Source: an uncultured Agathobaculum sp.
Lineage (GTDB): Bacteria; Bacillota; Clostridia; Oscillospirales; Butyricicoccaceae
DNA length: 64,000 nucleotides
Assembly (NCBI GenBank): GCA_944384725.1
Contig: CALWUJ010000001.1
Location: 62,001 to 126,000, forward strand
Direction of reading: 5' to 3'
Shown: one piece after another, positions 18,770 through 26,758 of the stretch
How the letters are laid out: each line of letters begins with the position of its first letter
Numbering within the stretch: position 1 is the first letter of the stretch
Notes under the pieces: generated by a model
What the model was told of the DNA's origin: nothing
Databases searched by the model: none
The model's input: only the letters and a program-made list of their open reading frames with translations
Position numbers and translations under genes: made by a program

Positions 18770-20161
18770 TCAACTGTTTTTTAAGTATTTTTTCTCAAAT
18801 TCAGCTGCTGGAATTGGTTTACTGTAAAGGTAGCCCTGTCCCAGATCGCAGCAGATACTCTTCAAAAATTCCTCTTGCTCAAGTGTCTCCACACCTTCTG
18901 CCACAGTGCGAATACCAAAAGACTTTGCCGTGGCGATCAGATTTCCCATCATGGTTTTCTGTTTGGTTTTCTGCGCAGTGCCAATGGCCTGAAGAAATGT
19001 GCGATCCAGCTTGAGTTCGTCCAGATCCATGCTGGTAAAGGTGTTCAAGGAAGTGTATCCACTTCCAAAATCATCCATAGAAACCTGGAACCCCGCTGCC
19101 CGCAGCTTTTGAATCGTCTGGTTAAAGGCGGGGATATCCGTAATCATCAGTCCTTCCAAAATCTCCAGAATCAAGGATTCGTTTGGAACATTATATTTTG
19201 CTGTGATGTCACACAGGGTTTCCACATAGTCCTGCTGGCAAAAAAGCAGCTTAGATTGGTTGACTGAAATGGGAAATGATTTGTACCCCAAATCCATCCA
19301 TCTTCGCTGAAGCAGGCACGCCTGTTCCACCATATATAAGTCCATTTTTACGCAAAATCCGTTGCTCTCAAAAAGAGGGATAAACTGATCTGGGAAAATC
19401 ATGGTTCCGTCTGGTCTGACCCAGCGCACCAATGTCTCTGCGCCAAAAATTTCTCCCGTAGCCAAATTCTTTTTAGGTTGTAGATAAACCTTAAATTGCT
19501 TCTGTGTGATGGCTTCTTCCATACCATTTTCAAGCTGTCTCTGCAGCGATTCTTCTTGGTGAATGGCATGGTTGTAGAATGCAATTTCATTGTCATATCC
19601 AGATTTTACGGTTTTCAACGCCTGTTCTGCCTGATTCAGCATAATACCTATCTGAGAGGTGCTGAACTTACCGTCTTGACAAATTGCCACACCGCAATAT
19701 AGGTGCAGGGTGTAGTTGATATGAGCCTTTGCAGGCAGGTCTGAGACAGCATTCATTATCTCCTCCAGCCGCTGGGAAATCACCTGCGTATCAGCGGTAC
19801 GGAACAACAGACAGAACTCATCGCTTTTATAGCGGCAGATACACTCATTCATCTGGAGTGAGATACGCATCTGGACGGTAGCATCACAGAGCAGCTGATC
19901 CGCTGTGGCACGGCCCAGCAATGTGTTCACATAGTGAAAGTGGCGAAAATTTAAAATTACCAGACAATAAGGCTCACCGTTCTCTCCTGCCGCTGGCAAT
20001 ACTCCAAAAAGAGGATACTGCGTCCATAATTTCCTTAAATCGGTCAATTTGCAACGTTGCAGTAATAGCGCCTTCAATCTCTCCATCTTTATACAAAGGG
20101 ATAGCATAGCAGACATAGGACTCGCCATCCTCGTGATAGACCTGAGAGACACCCGCCTCAC
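18770..20161 (-). pseudogene. GGDEF(degenerate)-EAL output half of a disrupted c-di-GMP phosphodiesterase
   Basis: The frame from about 20,020 down encodes a degenerate GGDEF domain (signature replaced by YKSDEF) and a complete EAL domain with FGAETLVRW, ISVNQSKLL, LILEILEGL, MDDFGSGYTSLN, DELKLDRTF and VAEGVET, i.e. the c-di-GMP-hydrolysing residues appear intact. Homologous to the intact 757-aa protein at 36245-38518. Relative to that protein the second half of the sensor, the second membrane helix and the start of GGDEF (about 150 residues) are missing, and the sensor lies in another frame. The first ~45 codons of this frame shadow the sensor frame. A soluble EAL protein could still arise from an internal start. 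Confidence 0.75.
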
Positions 20162-20597
20162 CTGTCCACGCCTGTTGGATGACCGCCTGCTCCTCTGGTG
20201 AGCGATGGCTGTACTCGTATTTTACATTGCTCCCCGGCAATGTGATGAAGGTGTCAGCGGCAGAAATATGATAATATCCGATTTTTACATATTGACCATA
20301 TTCGGGGAAAGATGTAACAATATCACGGATCAAATCCTCTGTGGAGAGATACCCTTGTTCCAGCATAGACGCCATCGTGCCCACAATGGACAGATCAGAG
20401 AAGATCCGTTCTCTGAACCGCAGGCGGTATTCCCCTATCAATGCATTGACATAGGCTACATGGGACTGCCGTTCTGCTTGATAGGCAATTCCGATAATAC
20501 TCCCCATACAGCAAAGAAGCACGAAAAAGGCAGCAACCGTAATCACTACATAATGCTTCAGTTTTTTCTTCAGAGCCTCCTGATTACTCTTTTTCAT
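19974..20597 (-). pseudogene. Sensor half of the disrupted GGDEF-EAL protein
   Basis: From ATG 20597 (AGGTGG upstream) this frame encodes one membrane helix (YVVITVAAFFVLLCCMGSII) and a Cache-like extracytoplasmic domain (FPEYGQYVKIGYYHISAADT, GEIEGAITATLQIDRFKEIM). It then runs into a stop at 19974, overlapping the output-half frame by about 190 nt. The domain has no second membrane helix, so its ligand could not be signalled across the membrane. It aligns with the first ~200 residues of the 36245-38518 protein, which supports one ancestral gene broken by an internal deletion plus frameshift. Confidence 0.75.
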
Positions 20598-20845
20598 AAG
20601 CAACCACCTGCTTGATACAAAAATTGTTTCATCACAGGTCAACCCCCTCTTTAAGCAGGATTAACGCATACAAATCCGAAAGTTCCAGGGGACAATATAG
20701 TCTCCCTGTATGTAATCGTATCCATATCCTGAAGACAGCGCTCCTAAACCCTTTATATCCCAAAAAGTGTTTTTTTATTATACAGTTTTTGGAGGGTGAA
20801 ATCAATCATTTCCACCAAACTATACCAGTCCCCAGAAAGTAGACC

Positions 20846-21007
20846 ATGGTTTTCAAAATAATCATGAACATGGTGAGCCAAAAACAAAGAAACGCAACAC
20901 TGCATATTACGGTTGCCGCTCGGCTGGGTCATACCAACACAACCACCAGCAAAATCTATGCACATGCAATCAAATCAGCCGATCAAGCCGCCGCCGAAGC
21001 ATTTTAA
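20846..21007 (+). pseudogene. C-terminal remnant of a phage-type tyrosine integrase
   Basis: 53 in-frame codons. The last ~34 read like the end of an integrase catalytic domain: VAARLGHTNTTTSKIYAHA contains the conserved GH and the nucleophilic Tyr, then the common ADQAAAEAF tail and a stop. The core-binding domain and catalytic arginines are absent. The stop codon lies only 7 bp from the 3' end of the convergent serine recombinase gene. It is a fossil of an earlier integrated element. Confidence 0.75.
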
Positions 21008-21014
21008 CCAGAAA

Positions 21015-22514
21015 TTAACTGCAAAAAAGCCGCCTGTTCTTACGAACAAGCGGCTTTTCTGGTACAGCGTCGATATTCAAATCCGAACTTTCTACATCTG
21101 CAAGACTGATTGTTTTTGTCCCGTCCTTATAGTTGAAGGTCAGCACAAGATGATCGTCATAGAGGAATATCTGGTTGACAAAGCAGTCTATCAAATGCTG
21201 CTTCTGGTTTTCGTCGGTGATATCTGTCTTTTGGAACTGACACAGGAAGAACAGTATCTGTTCCTCTGAAAGAACCGTATGGTGGATTTCTTCCACCGCA
21301 ATATGTTCCTCCAACCGAGCTTTTTCTTGCTCCAGCTCCTGCAATCGCTCTTTTGTAGTTGGCGTTATAATGCCTTGTTCGATTGCATTCATCAGGTTAT
21401 GCAGCCTTTTTTTCGTTTCCTGAAGTTCTGTTTTCAGCAATGCCGCTGCATGGCTTTCCTGCTCCTGCATCAAATACAGCCGATGTGCCAACCGTTCCAG
21501 CAGTTCTTCATTTTGTATCAGCTGCATGGTCGCTTTTAGCACGATATCCTCAATCCAATCTTTTTTGACCGCCTTTTTATCGCAGGTTTTGTGCCGCTTG
21601 GTATTAACGCAGCGATAGTACCGATAGATTGCTCCCGTGCTGCTTGTCCCGCTCTCACCAACCATAAATGCACCACATTTGCCGCAACAGAGTTTTGTGG
21701 TCAGCAGATAATTCTCCGTCGCCTTCGTCCGCGCTGGAGCATGCTGGTTTTTACCTTTACGCGCCTGCACCCGGTCAAACAGATCCTTCGGCACAAGTGC
21801 AGGGATGCCGTCCGGCACAACTGTATCTCCGAATCGGTATTCTCCGATATATTTCCGATTGCTTAATATTTGTGCAATCCTCGCTATGTTAAATGAATTT
21901 CCTCTCGCCGAGCGCAAACCACAGCGATTCAATTCCTCGGCAATCTCCTTCATGGAAATGCCCTGATCATACTTCTCAAAGATATCCAACACAATAGGTG
22001 CGGTATCCGGATCGGCATGATAGTGCAGTGCTTTGTCCACGGCAAATCCAAATGCAGGAACGCCGCCGTTATGTCGGCAGGTTAACGCGTTTTCCTTCAT
22101 GCCGCGCTTCACTTTTTTCGCCAAGTCTGCGGAAAAATATTCCGCATACCCTTCCAGCGTGGATTCCAGCAGGATTCCTTCACTGCCCTCGGAGATATTC
22201 TCGCATGCAGACAACACTTTCACGCCGTTTTGCTTCAGCTTGTGTTTATACCGTACACTATCGTATCGACTACGCGCAAAACGGTCCAGCTTCCACACAA
22301 GCACGACCTCAAACCGGCCCTTTGCGCTATCCCGGATCATACGCTGAAAGTCCGGCCGGTTATCCGTTCTGGCTGACCGTGCGCGGTCAATGTAGCACTC
22401 GATAATTGTCAGTCCTTTCCGCGTGGCATATTCCTTACACTCGCGGATCTGGCCGTCGATGCTTTCTTCGCGCTGGTTGTCTGAGGAATAGCGGGCGTAG
22501 ATTACGGCATTCAA
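21015..22514 (-). CDS. Large serine recombinase (site-specific integrase/transposase)
   Basis: 499 aa. The resolvase-type catalytic domain starts AVIYARYSSDNQREESIDGQ, with Ser10/Ser11 in the nucleophile position and Arg cluster LVWKLDRFARSRYDSV. The recombinase domain (NGGVPAFGFAVDK ... GISMKEIAEELNR) and a zinc-ribbon (CGKCGAFMVG ... YYRCVNTKRHKTCDKK) follow, then a coiled coil (QELEQEKARLEEHIAVEEIH). TTG start with AGGAGGGG upstream; an ATG closer to the RBS is out of frame. It belongs to the integrase class of mobile elements. No clear att sites or cargo boundary could be identified. Confidence 0.93.
   Translation of the reverse strand: MNAVIYARYSSDNQREESIDGQIRECKEYATRKGLTIIECYIDRARSARTDNRPDFQRMIRDSAKGRFEVVLVWKLDRFARSRYDSVRYKHKLKQNGVKVLSACENISEGSEGILLESTLEGYAEYFSADLAKKVKRGMKENALTCRHNGGVPAFGFAVDKALHYHADPDTAPIVLDIFEKYDQGISMKEIAEELNRCGLRSARGNSFNIARIAQILSNRKYIGEYRFGDTVVPDGIPALVPKDLFDRVQARKGKNQHAPARTKATENYLLTTKLCCGKCGAFMVGESGTSSTGAIYRYYRCVNTKRHKTCDKKAVKKDWIEDIVLKATMQLIQNEELLERLAHRLYLMQEQESHAAALLKTELQETKKRLHNLMNAIEQGIITPTTKERLQELEQEKARLEEHIAVEEIHHTVLSEEQILFFLCQFQKTDITDENQKQHLIDCFVNQIFLYDDHLVLTFNYKDGTKTISLADVESSDLNIDAVPEKPLVRKNRRLFCS
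21022..21060 (-). terminator. Terminator overlapping the serine recombinase stop region
   Basis: Minus strand AAAAGCCGCTTGTTC-GTAA-GAACAGGCGGCTTTTTT: the hairpin is embedded in the last codons of the recombinase and its T-run spans the gene end. Confidence 0.75.
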
Positions 22515-22624
22515 ATCGGTTCATCCCCTCCTAAAATCGAAAATTTGTTCGATAAAATTATACAGAATCTTACTCGAATTGTCAAAAACTTTCTGCTGGT
22601 CTGCTATAACACCCACAGAAATTT

Positions 22625-22660
22625 ACAGGAGTCAGCCTGCAGGCTGACTCCTGTTTTTTC
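22625..22660. terminator. Terminator after SLH gene
   Basis: Perfect stem ACAGGAGTCAGCC-TGCA-GGCTGACTCCTGT followed by T6 on the plus strand; minus-strand tail TGTAAATTTC. Lies 9 bp after the SLH stop codon. Confidence 0.8.
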
Positions 22661-22668
22661 AGATAATG

Positions 22669-24441
22669 CTATGCAATATTCTCGACAAACCGCATCAAAA
22701 TAGTTGCAACCTCCGCGCGGGTCGCATTGCCCAGCGGGTTAATTGTCGTAGCGGTATCGCCAGTGATCAGGCCTTCTGCGTTTGCCCACTGCATCGCGGT
22801 AGTTGCATAAGCGCTGATCTGGGACACATCCGTATAGCTGCTTAGATCGTTGCTTGCCGTTACATCGTAGCCCTTATACTGCGCATAACGGTACAGGATT
22901 GCCGCCATCTGCTCACGGGTGATCGCCTGATCGGGAGCGAAAGTGGTCACACCGGTGCCATTGACGATGTTATTCGCCGCAGCCCAAGATACTGCGTCGG
23001 TGTACCACTGCCCAGCAGGGACGTCCGCAAAACCGGATACCGCCGCGTTCGGCTCGTTCTCCAAGCGGTTCAGCATGGTGACGATCATCGCACGGGTGGT
23101 CGTCGCATTCGGGGCGAACGTCGCCGCGCCGGTGCCGTTCATCATACCGTTTTGCAAGACAAACTGTACGGCGTCATAATACCAGTCGTCTGTACTTACA
23201 TCATCAAATGGAGATAAGGGCTGTTCTACCGACGGATCTTCCGGTTCCACCAGCGGATTTTCTGGTTCCAAAGTCGGCAGGGAGCCCTTAAACGTGAATA
23301 CTATCTCGTTTTCCTCCAAATTGGTTTCAGGTGTACGATATACATAATATCGTTTGCCGTCGATAACTGTCGATATAACAGGGTTAAGATACATTTGGCT
23401 CCCGTTTAGCGTTATGGTATAATCGCTATTTGTTCCGTCGAGAGACATGACGAAGAAATCTAAGGAATTTAATACTGCAATCGTTTTCTGTGCATCAAAT
23501 TGTCCCTCAAGTTGAACTGTCGGCAGATAACCCTCCGCAACATCTGTGTTGTCGGTATTCATAGAATACGCATCGATCACTTTCAACAGCCAGTCCTTAT
23601 TGTGTCCATTCTCAATGGAGATCTTATACATGGAGCCTGCAACATATGTGCTGTAACTTGTTGTCTCTACATTTCCGTAAACAGAAGCGTGGTCGCCTAT
23701 TTTGATCGTACCCTCACCTCTAAGGCTATCAAAAATGGTCGGCTGTCTAACAGAAACCGTGCCGCCTTCCTCAACAAAAATATCAATAGGCATCTCCTTA
23801 TATACATGATCGCTATCAGTTTCAATATATAAATTTGCTCCGCTTTTCACGATAATCGACGCATTTTCACCGAATTGCGCGGTGTCATCAAGGCTGAGGG
23901 TGACATTCTCCTCCAGTGTGATCGGCGCATTGATGGTACCGCGGCAAGTTAAGAGGCCGATATCTGCAACGCCATCATCCAACGAAAATTGCTTGTCGGT
24001 TGGTATTGCTTGAACGGTTACCGGGCTGTTGATGGCGACATCTTCCTCAATTACAAGCGTAGAGTGTATTGTTATCTGTATGTCGATTGGGTCTCCCGAG
24101 ATGCTTGTAATAATACCATTCCCCTCGCCGTCCTTGTCTCCATATGTAATGAATCTGACGCCGTCCCGAACCCTGATCGTATCCACGCTCAAAGTATGTG
24201 ATGCTAAATCAAAACAGTATCCATTTGCTATAGTATCGTATGCATCAGTTTCGATTTGCGGCACATTGGTATCCTCAGTCAGAGTGCTGATTTGACCCCA
24301 GTTTTCATCAGGCATCCACTCCAGCGTATCCATAGTAACAGCTCGGCTGATTACGCTGTCATCGTTTCCTGCAAACGCCGTCGAAGGCATGGTCAACATT
24401 ATGCAGAGCGATAATAATGCTGATAATCTTCGTTTTTTCAT
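22669..24441 (-). CDS. Secreted surface protein with three SLH domains
   Basis: 590 aa. Signal peptide KKRRLSALLSLCIMLTMPSTAFA, a central region rich in beta-strand-like repeats (residues ~90-370, no known domain recognised), an acidic Pro/Glu linker (LVEPEDPSVEQP), then three SLH repeats: DVSTDDWYYDAVQFVLQNGM, DVPAGQWYTDAVSWAAANNI and a shorter third (ISAYATTAMQWANAEGLITG). SLH domains bind pyruvylated secondary cell-wall polymer, so the protein should sit on the cell wall; the CsaB domain at 56162-58411 would supply that modification. Adhesin or structural roles are possible but unproven. Located between mobile-element genes. Confidence 0.9.
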   Translation of the reverse strand: MKKRRLSALLSLCIMLTMPSTAFAGNDDSVISRAVTMDTLEWMPDENWGQISTLTEDTNVPQIETDAYDTIANGYCFDLASHTLSVDTIRVRDGVRFITYGDKDGEGNGIITSISGDPIDIQITIHSTLVIEEDVAINSPVTVQAIPTDKQFSLDDGVADIGLLTCRGTINAPITLEENVTLSLDDTAQFGENASIIVKSGANLYIETDSDHVYKEMPIDIFVEEGGTVSVRQPTIFDSLRGEGTIKIGDHASVYGNVETTSYSTYVAGSMYKISIENGHNKDWLLKVIDAYSMNTDNTDVAEGYLPTVQLEGQFDAQKTIAVLNSLDFFVMSLDGTNSDYTITLNGSQMYLNPVISTVIDGKRYYVYRTPETNLEENEIVFTFKGSLPTLEPENPLVEPEDPSVEQPLSPFDDVSTDDWYYDAVQFVLQNGMMNGTGAATFAPNATTTRAMIVTMLNRLENEPNAAVSGFADVPAGQWYTDAVSWAAANNIVNGTGVTTFAPDQAITREQMAAILYRYAQYKGYDVTASNDLSSYTDVSQISAYATTAMQWANAEGLITGDTATTINPLGNATRAEVATILMRFVENIA

Positions 24442-24617
24442 TATACTTCCTCCCTTTGACTAAACATAAAATAGATTTATATTCTCCACCACCTTTAATC
24501 AAGATCATCAAGATGGTTCTTCACTAATGATATTAGAACAAAAGCAGCATAAACCATACTAAATTTTCAAAATACCTTCCATTAAAGTACATATTATAGG
24601 AAATAAATTCTATTTCT

Positions 24618-24646
24618 ATTATACCCGATATGTCGGCAATATTCAA
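24618..24646 (-). promoter_or_regulatory. Promoter for SLH gene
   Basis: Minus strand TTGAAT (24646-24641), 17-nt spacer, TATAAT (24623-24618), giving a ~170-nt leader before the SLH start. It lies head-to-head with the putative -10 (TATAAT 24663-24668) of the divergent XRE gene, so that regulator could control both (inference). Confidence 0.65.
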
Positions 24647-24693
24647 CTATAAATCTGCAAAATATAATAGGAATCATAGAGGGGGCTGGCCTT

Positions 24694-24900
24694 GTGATTT
24701 CTTATGATCCTCTTTGGAAAACAATGAAGCGAAAAGGGATCACTTCCTATAAGCTGATCAAGAACTATTCGTTTAGCCGCGGCACTTTAGATTCGCTCAA
24801 GCAAAACCGTAATATTTCCACAGCCACCTTGAACGACCTGTGCAGGATATTATCTTGTAGAGTTGAAGATGTTCTCCTGTATATTCCTGATGATGAATAA
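24694..24900 (+). CDS. Small XRE-family (YozG-like) transcriptional regulator
   Basis: 68 aa, GTG start behind AGAGGGGG. It is a Cro/CI-type helix-turn-helix: GITSYKLIKNYSFSRGTLDS and ISTATLNDLCRILSCRVEDV are the usual recognition and capping helices of short Cro-like regulators. It is divergent from the SLH gene and convergent with tyrosine recombinase A, with which it shares a terminator. Target unknown. Confidence 0.85.
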   Translation: MISYDPLWKTMKRKGITSYKLIKNYSFSRGTLDSLKQNRNISTATLNDLCRILSCRVEDVLLYIPDDE

Positions 24901-24932
24901 AGCCCGTCCGAATTCGGATGGGCTTTATTTTT
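24899..24932. terminator. Terminator between XRE regulator and recombinase A
   Basis: AAAGCCCGTCCGAATTCGGATGGGCTTTATTTTT: hairpin overlapping both convergent stop regions, T-run on the plus strand. Confidence 0.85.
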
Positions 24933-25930
24933 CAGCGCAGCCTCCACAGATAACTTGCAACCACAACCGACGACCGGCTATGCCCCAGCGACGCCGATAC
25001 CCGCAGCAGCGCCCGGCGGTCCCACACCATCCCCTGTGCGTCCCGATACCGGGAGGGGCGGGATTTCCCGTACTCTACCGTCCTTTCCTTTACCGGAATC
25101 TCCTCGACCGGGCGAGCATACGCCTGATACAACTCGCAGGCATACATGCTCCGGATACCGTGGACATCAATCCGGTCCGGAATCTTACTGCAAATCTTTT
25201 CGTCCGGTTGATAGCTTGACAGGATTTCACGCAACTGCCCGGTGTATTTCGGCAAAATTTCGATCGTGCGCGTGCGTCCCCCTTTGGTCCAAACCGTCTG
25301 CTCTCCCTGCCCGATGTTTTTGCTGTCGTTATTTCCCGACAAATGACACACTGTCTTTTCTCCCTCAAATCGAAAATTTGATGGACGCACCTGTTCCGCT
25401 TCATCCTCGCGTAAGCCCGTCATACGACAGATCTGCATGATATCCGCAACCCGGTTCTCTCCATGATTGCGGCGGTTGCGCAGCTGATTATTATACGTTG
25501 CCTCAGAATACGAACGGCTGCGGGTTGCGTCCTGCGTCCGTACCATTGGCCTGTCGGCATGAACTTCATTCATCGTACAGCTGTGAAGGAATGCAAGCGC
25601 AGCCGTATAAGACTTGATCGTCGCTGCTTTACCCCCGGCATCGATTTGCGTTTGAATATATTCGCGGTCATAGTGGCGTTTATGCGCTACAATGAGCTTT
25701 CTACAGTCCGGATGCACTTCTGCCATCCACTGCGCATACCGCTTGACTTTACCGGCATAACCATCGATCGTCCGGTCTGCATGCAGCATGCCGCTGGATT
25801 TTCGCTTGCTCCCGGCCTTTATCTTTTCTTCACGAGCCTTATGCTTACTGACCCCCTTGGCAATACTCGATGACAACTTATCCTGACATGCCTTCGCAAA
25901 CGGCGTCCTGATTTCATCATAAATTTTCAT
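24932..25930 (-). CDS. Tyrosine recombinase paralogue A
   Basis: 332 aa from ATG 25930 (GGAGGG 6 nt upstream). The catalytic set of the phage-integrase family is visible: Arg174 in TGLREDEA, Lys216 in the beta-hairpin TKGGRTRTI, His257/Arg260 in DVHGIRSMYA, His317 in SLGHSRSS and the nucleophile Tyr327 in VASYLW. The N-terminal ~110 residues contain a core-binding-like region (TIDGYAGKVKRYAQWM, TIKSYTAALAFLHSC). Paralogue B at 28412-29410 has the same length and every catalytic residue at the same number. The two flank the TnpB module in the same orientation. Function (excision/integration or a domesticated role) not determinable. Confidence 0.85.
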   Translation of the reverse strand: MKIYDEIRTPFAKACQDKLSSSIAKGVSKHKAREEKIKAGSKRKSSGMLHADRTIDGYAGKVKRYAQWMAEVHPDCRKLIVAHKRHYDREYIQTQIDAGGKAATIKSYTAALAFLHSCTMNEVHADRPMVRTQDATRSRSYSEATYNNQLRNRRNHGENRVADIMQICRMTGLREDEAEQVRPSNFRFEGEKTVCHLSGNNDSKNIGQGEQTVWTKGGRTRTIEILPKYTGQLREILSSYQPDEKICSKIPDRIDVHGIRSMYACELYQAYARPVEEIPVKERTVEYGKSRPSRYRDAQGMVWDRRALLRVSASLGHSRSSVVVASYLWRLR

Positions 25931-25979
25931 ATACGACCCTCCCACTACTGAAATTGATGCGGCATTTCATGCGTTAGCG

Positions 25980-26075
25980 TGCCAGCAAACAGCCGTCATA
26001 CGATCAGAACCGTATGGTGTGGGCCGTCAATGCCTTGCTGTTGAAACAAACTACCGGCATGTACGCTGCTGCTGC
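25980..26075. repeat. Conserved element upstream of recombinase A (copy A)
   Basis: About 50-145 bp upstream of the recombinase A start. Shares GCCAGCAAACAG, TGCCTTGCTGTT and CTACCGGCATGTACGCTG with copy B (29537-29632), which reads GCCGGCAAACAG, TGCCTTGCCGTT, CTACCGACATGTACACTG. Conservation outside the gene suggests an att-like recombination site, an operator, or a decayed 3' end of an older gene. Confidence 0.65.
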
Positions 26076-26329
26076 AGTGATGCCGATTGCGGGGATAAAA
26101 CGGCGTGGGCGTCAGTCCGGATCCCGTTCAAGTGATTGCATAACCACTTGGTGTGATCTTTCCTGCTCCATCCCACTGGGTGGAGACCGTTACAACAACG
26201 GTCGTGCTGGTTATATGACGCTGCCCAAAGGTCAGCAATCATATAACCATCACTCTTTCCGACGCATCGTTTCACGCCGGTTGCCCGGATTTCCGGACCA
26301 TATACAGCAGGGTACGCTGCTGCATACAA
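26076..26329. other. Intergenic sequence, no gene recognised
   Basis: No convincing gene. A minus-strand open frame (26051-26329) lacks a family match and a good RBS. The stretch has inverted words such as GTGGTTATGCAATCACTTG and repeats of GTACGCTGCTG (near 26058 and 26312), consistent with remnants of mobile DNA. Confidence 0.4.
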
Positions 26330-26437
26330 TCATATTTTCCATACGAGACACTTTGTGCTGGCGTCTCTGTTTTTGTGTCTTTCAAAAAATTTTGCGTTCC
26401 TCTTAAATTTTTTTGCTGAGCCGTACCGCTCAAACAC
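26330..26437 (-). CDS. Possible 35-aa basic small protein
   Basis: GTG start at 26437 with GAAAGGAGAGAAGCAGGAAA upstream, the best RBS in this gap. Product is lysine/arginine-rich (ERYGSAKKFKRNAKFFERHK) and ends at TGA 26330-26332. No homologue recognised. It lies downstream of the small-RNA unit at 26488-26600 and 400 bp upstream of recombinase A on the same strand. It could be a chance frame; the RBS is the only support. Confidence 0.3.
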   Translation of the reverse strand: MFERYGSAKKFKRNAKFFERHKNRDASTKCLVWKI

Positions 26438-26484
26438 TTTCCTGCTTCTCTCCTTTCAAACGTATAATTCGTTCTTATATATGC

Positions 26485-26524
26485 AAAAATCCGCACAATA
26501 ACGTCGTTAGTGTGCGGATAAAAA
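26485..26524 (-). terminator. Terminator of the small-RNA unit
   Basis: ATCCGCACA stem with inner TAACG/CGTTA pairing; minus-strand tail GGATTTTTGC. Symmetric A-run makes it usable from the plus strand too. Confidence 0.8.
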
Positions 26525-26565
26525 TTTCAGTTCTTGCTCCAGATTGTTTCGTTCGTTTTCATTAT
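26488..26565 (-). ncRNA. Candidate ~75-80 nt small RNA or leader downstream of tnpB
   Basis: A self-contained transcription unit: near-consensus promoter at 26600-26572, predicted start near 26565, and a strong terminator at 26524-26485. The predicted transcript also contains an 11-codon frame (ATGAAAACGAACG..., stop TGA) without an obvious RBS, so it could be a leader peptide rather than an RNA gene. It is located 195 bp after the tnpB stop on the same strand. Not matched to a known RNA family. Confidence 0.5.
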
Positions 26566-26571
26566 GGTGCC

Positions 26572-26600
26572 ATTGTAATATCGTTTTTTACGCCCGTCAA
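26572..26600 (-). promoter_or_regulatory. Strong promoter of the small-RNA unit
   Basis: Minus strand TTGACG (26600-26595), exactly 17 nt, TACAAT (26577-26572); 5/6 matches in each hexamer. Confidence 0.75.
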
Positions 26601-26629
26601 GTTTCGTGTATTTCATAAAAATAAACCGT

Positions 26630-26672
26630 CACAAATAAAAATGGATGCAGCAGTGCGTCCACTGCTGCATCC
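26630..26672 (-). terminator. tnpB 3' hairpin (terminator or right-end structure)
   Basis: Perfect 13-bp stem GGATGCAGCAGTG-GACG-CACTGCTGCATCC, minus-strand tail ATTTTTATTT, about 90 bp after the tnpB stop. In IS200/IS605 elements the tnpB 3' end plus right end is also the source of the guide (omega) RNA, so this hairpin may be both terminator and part of that RNA. Confidence 0.75.
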
Positions 26673-26758
26673 AACGGGCAAAGATAAGACTGTGCCGCCA
26701 TTCACGCAGCCCGTAAGCGTGCGTTCACACCCAGACGGCCGGGGGCGATAGAAACAGA

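Noticed and set aside
26051-26329. 92-codon minus-strand frame between recombinase A and tnpB
   Set aside because: No RBS, compositionally odd, and no family resemblance; likely decayed mobile DNA.
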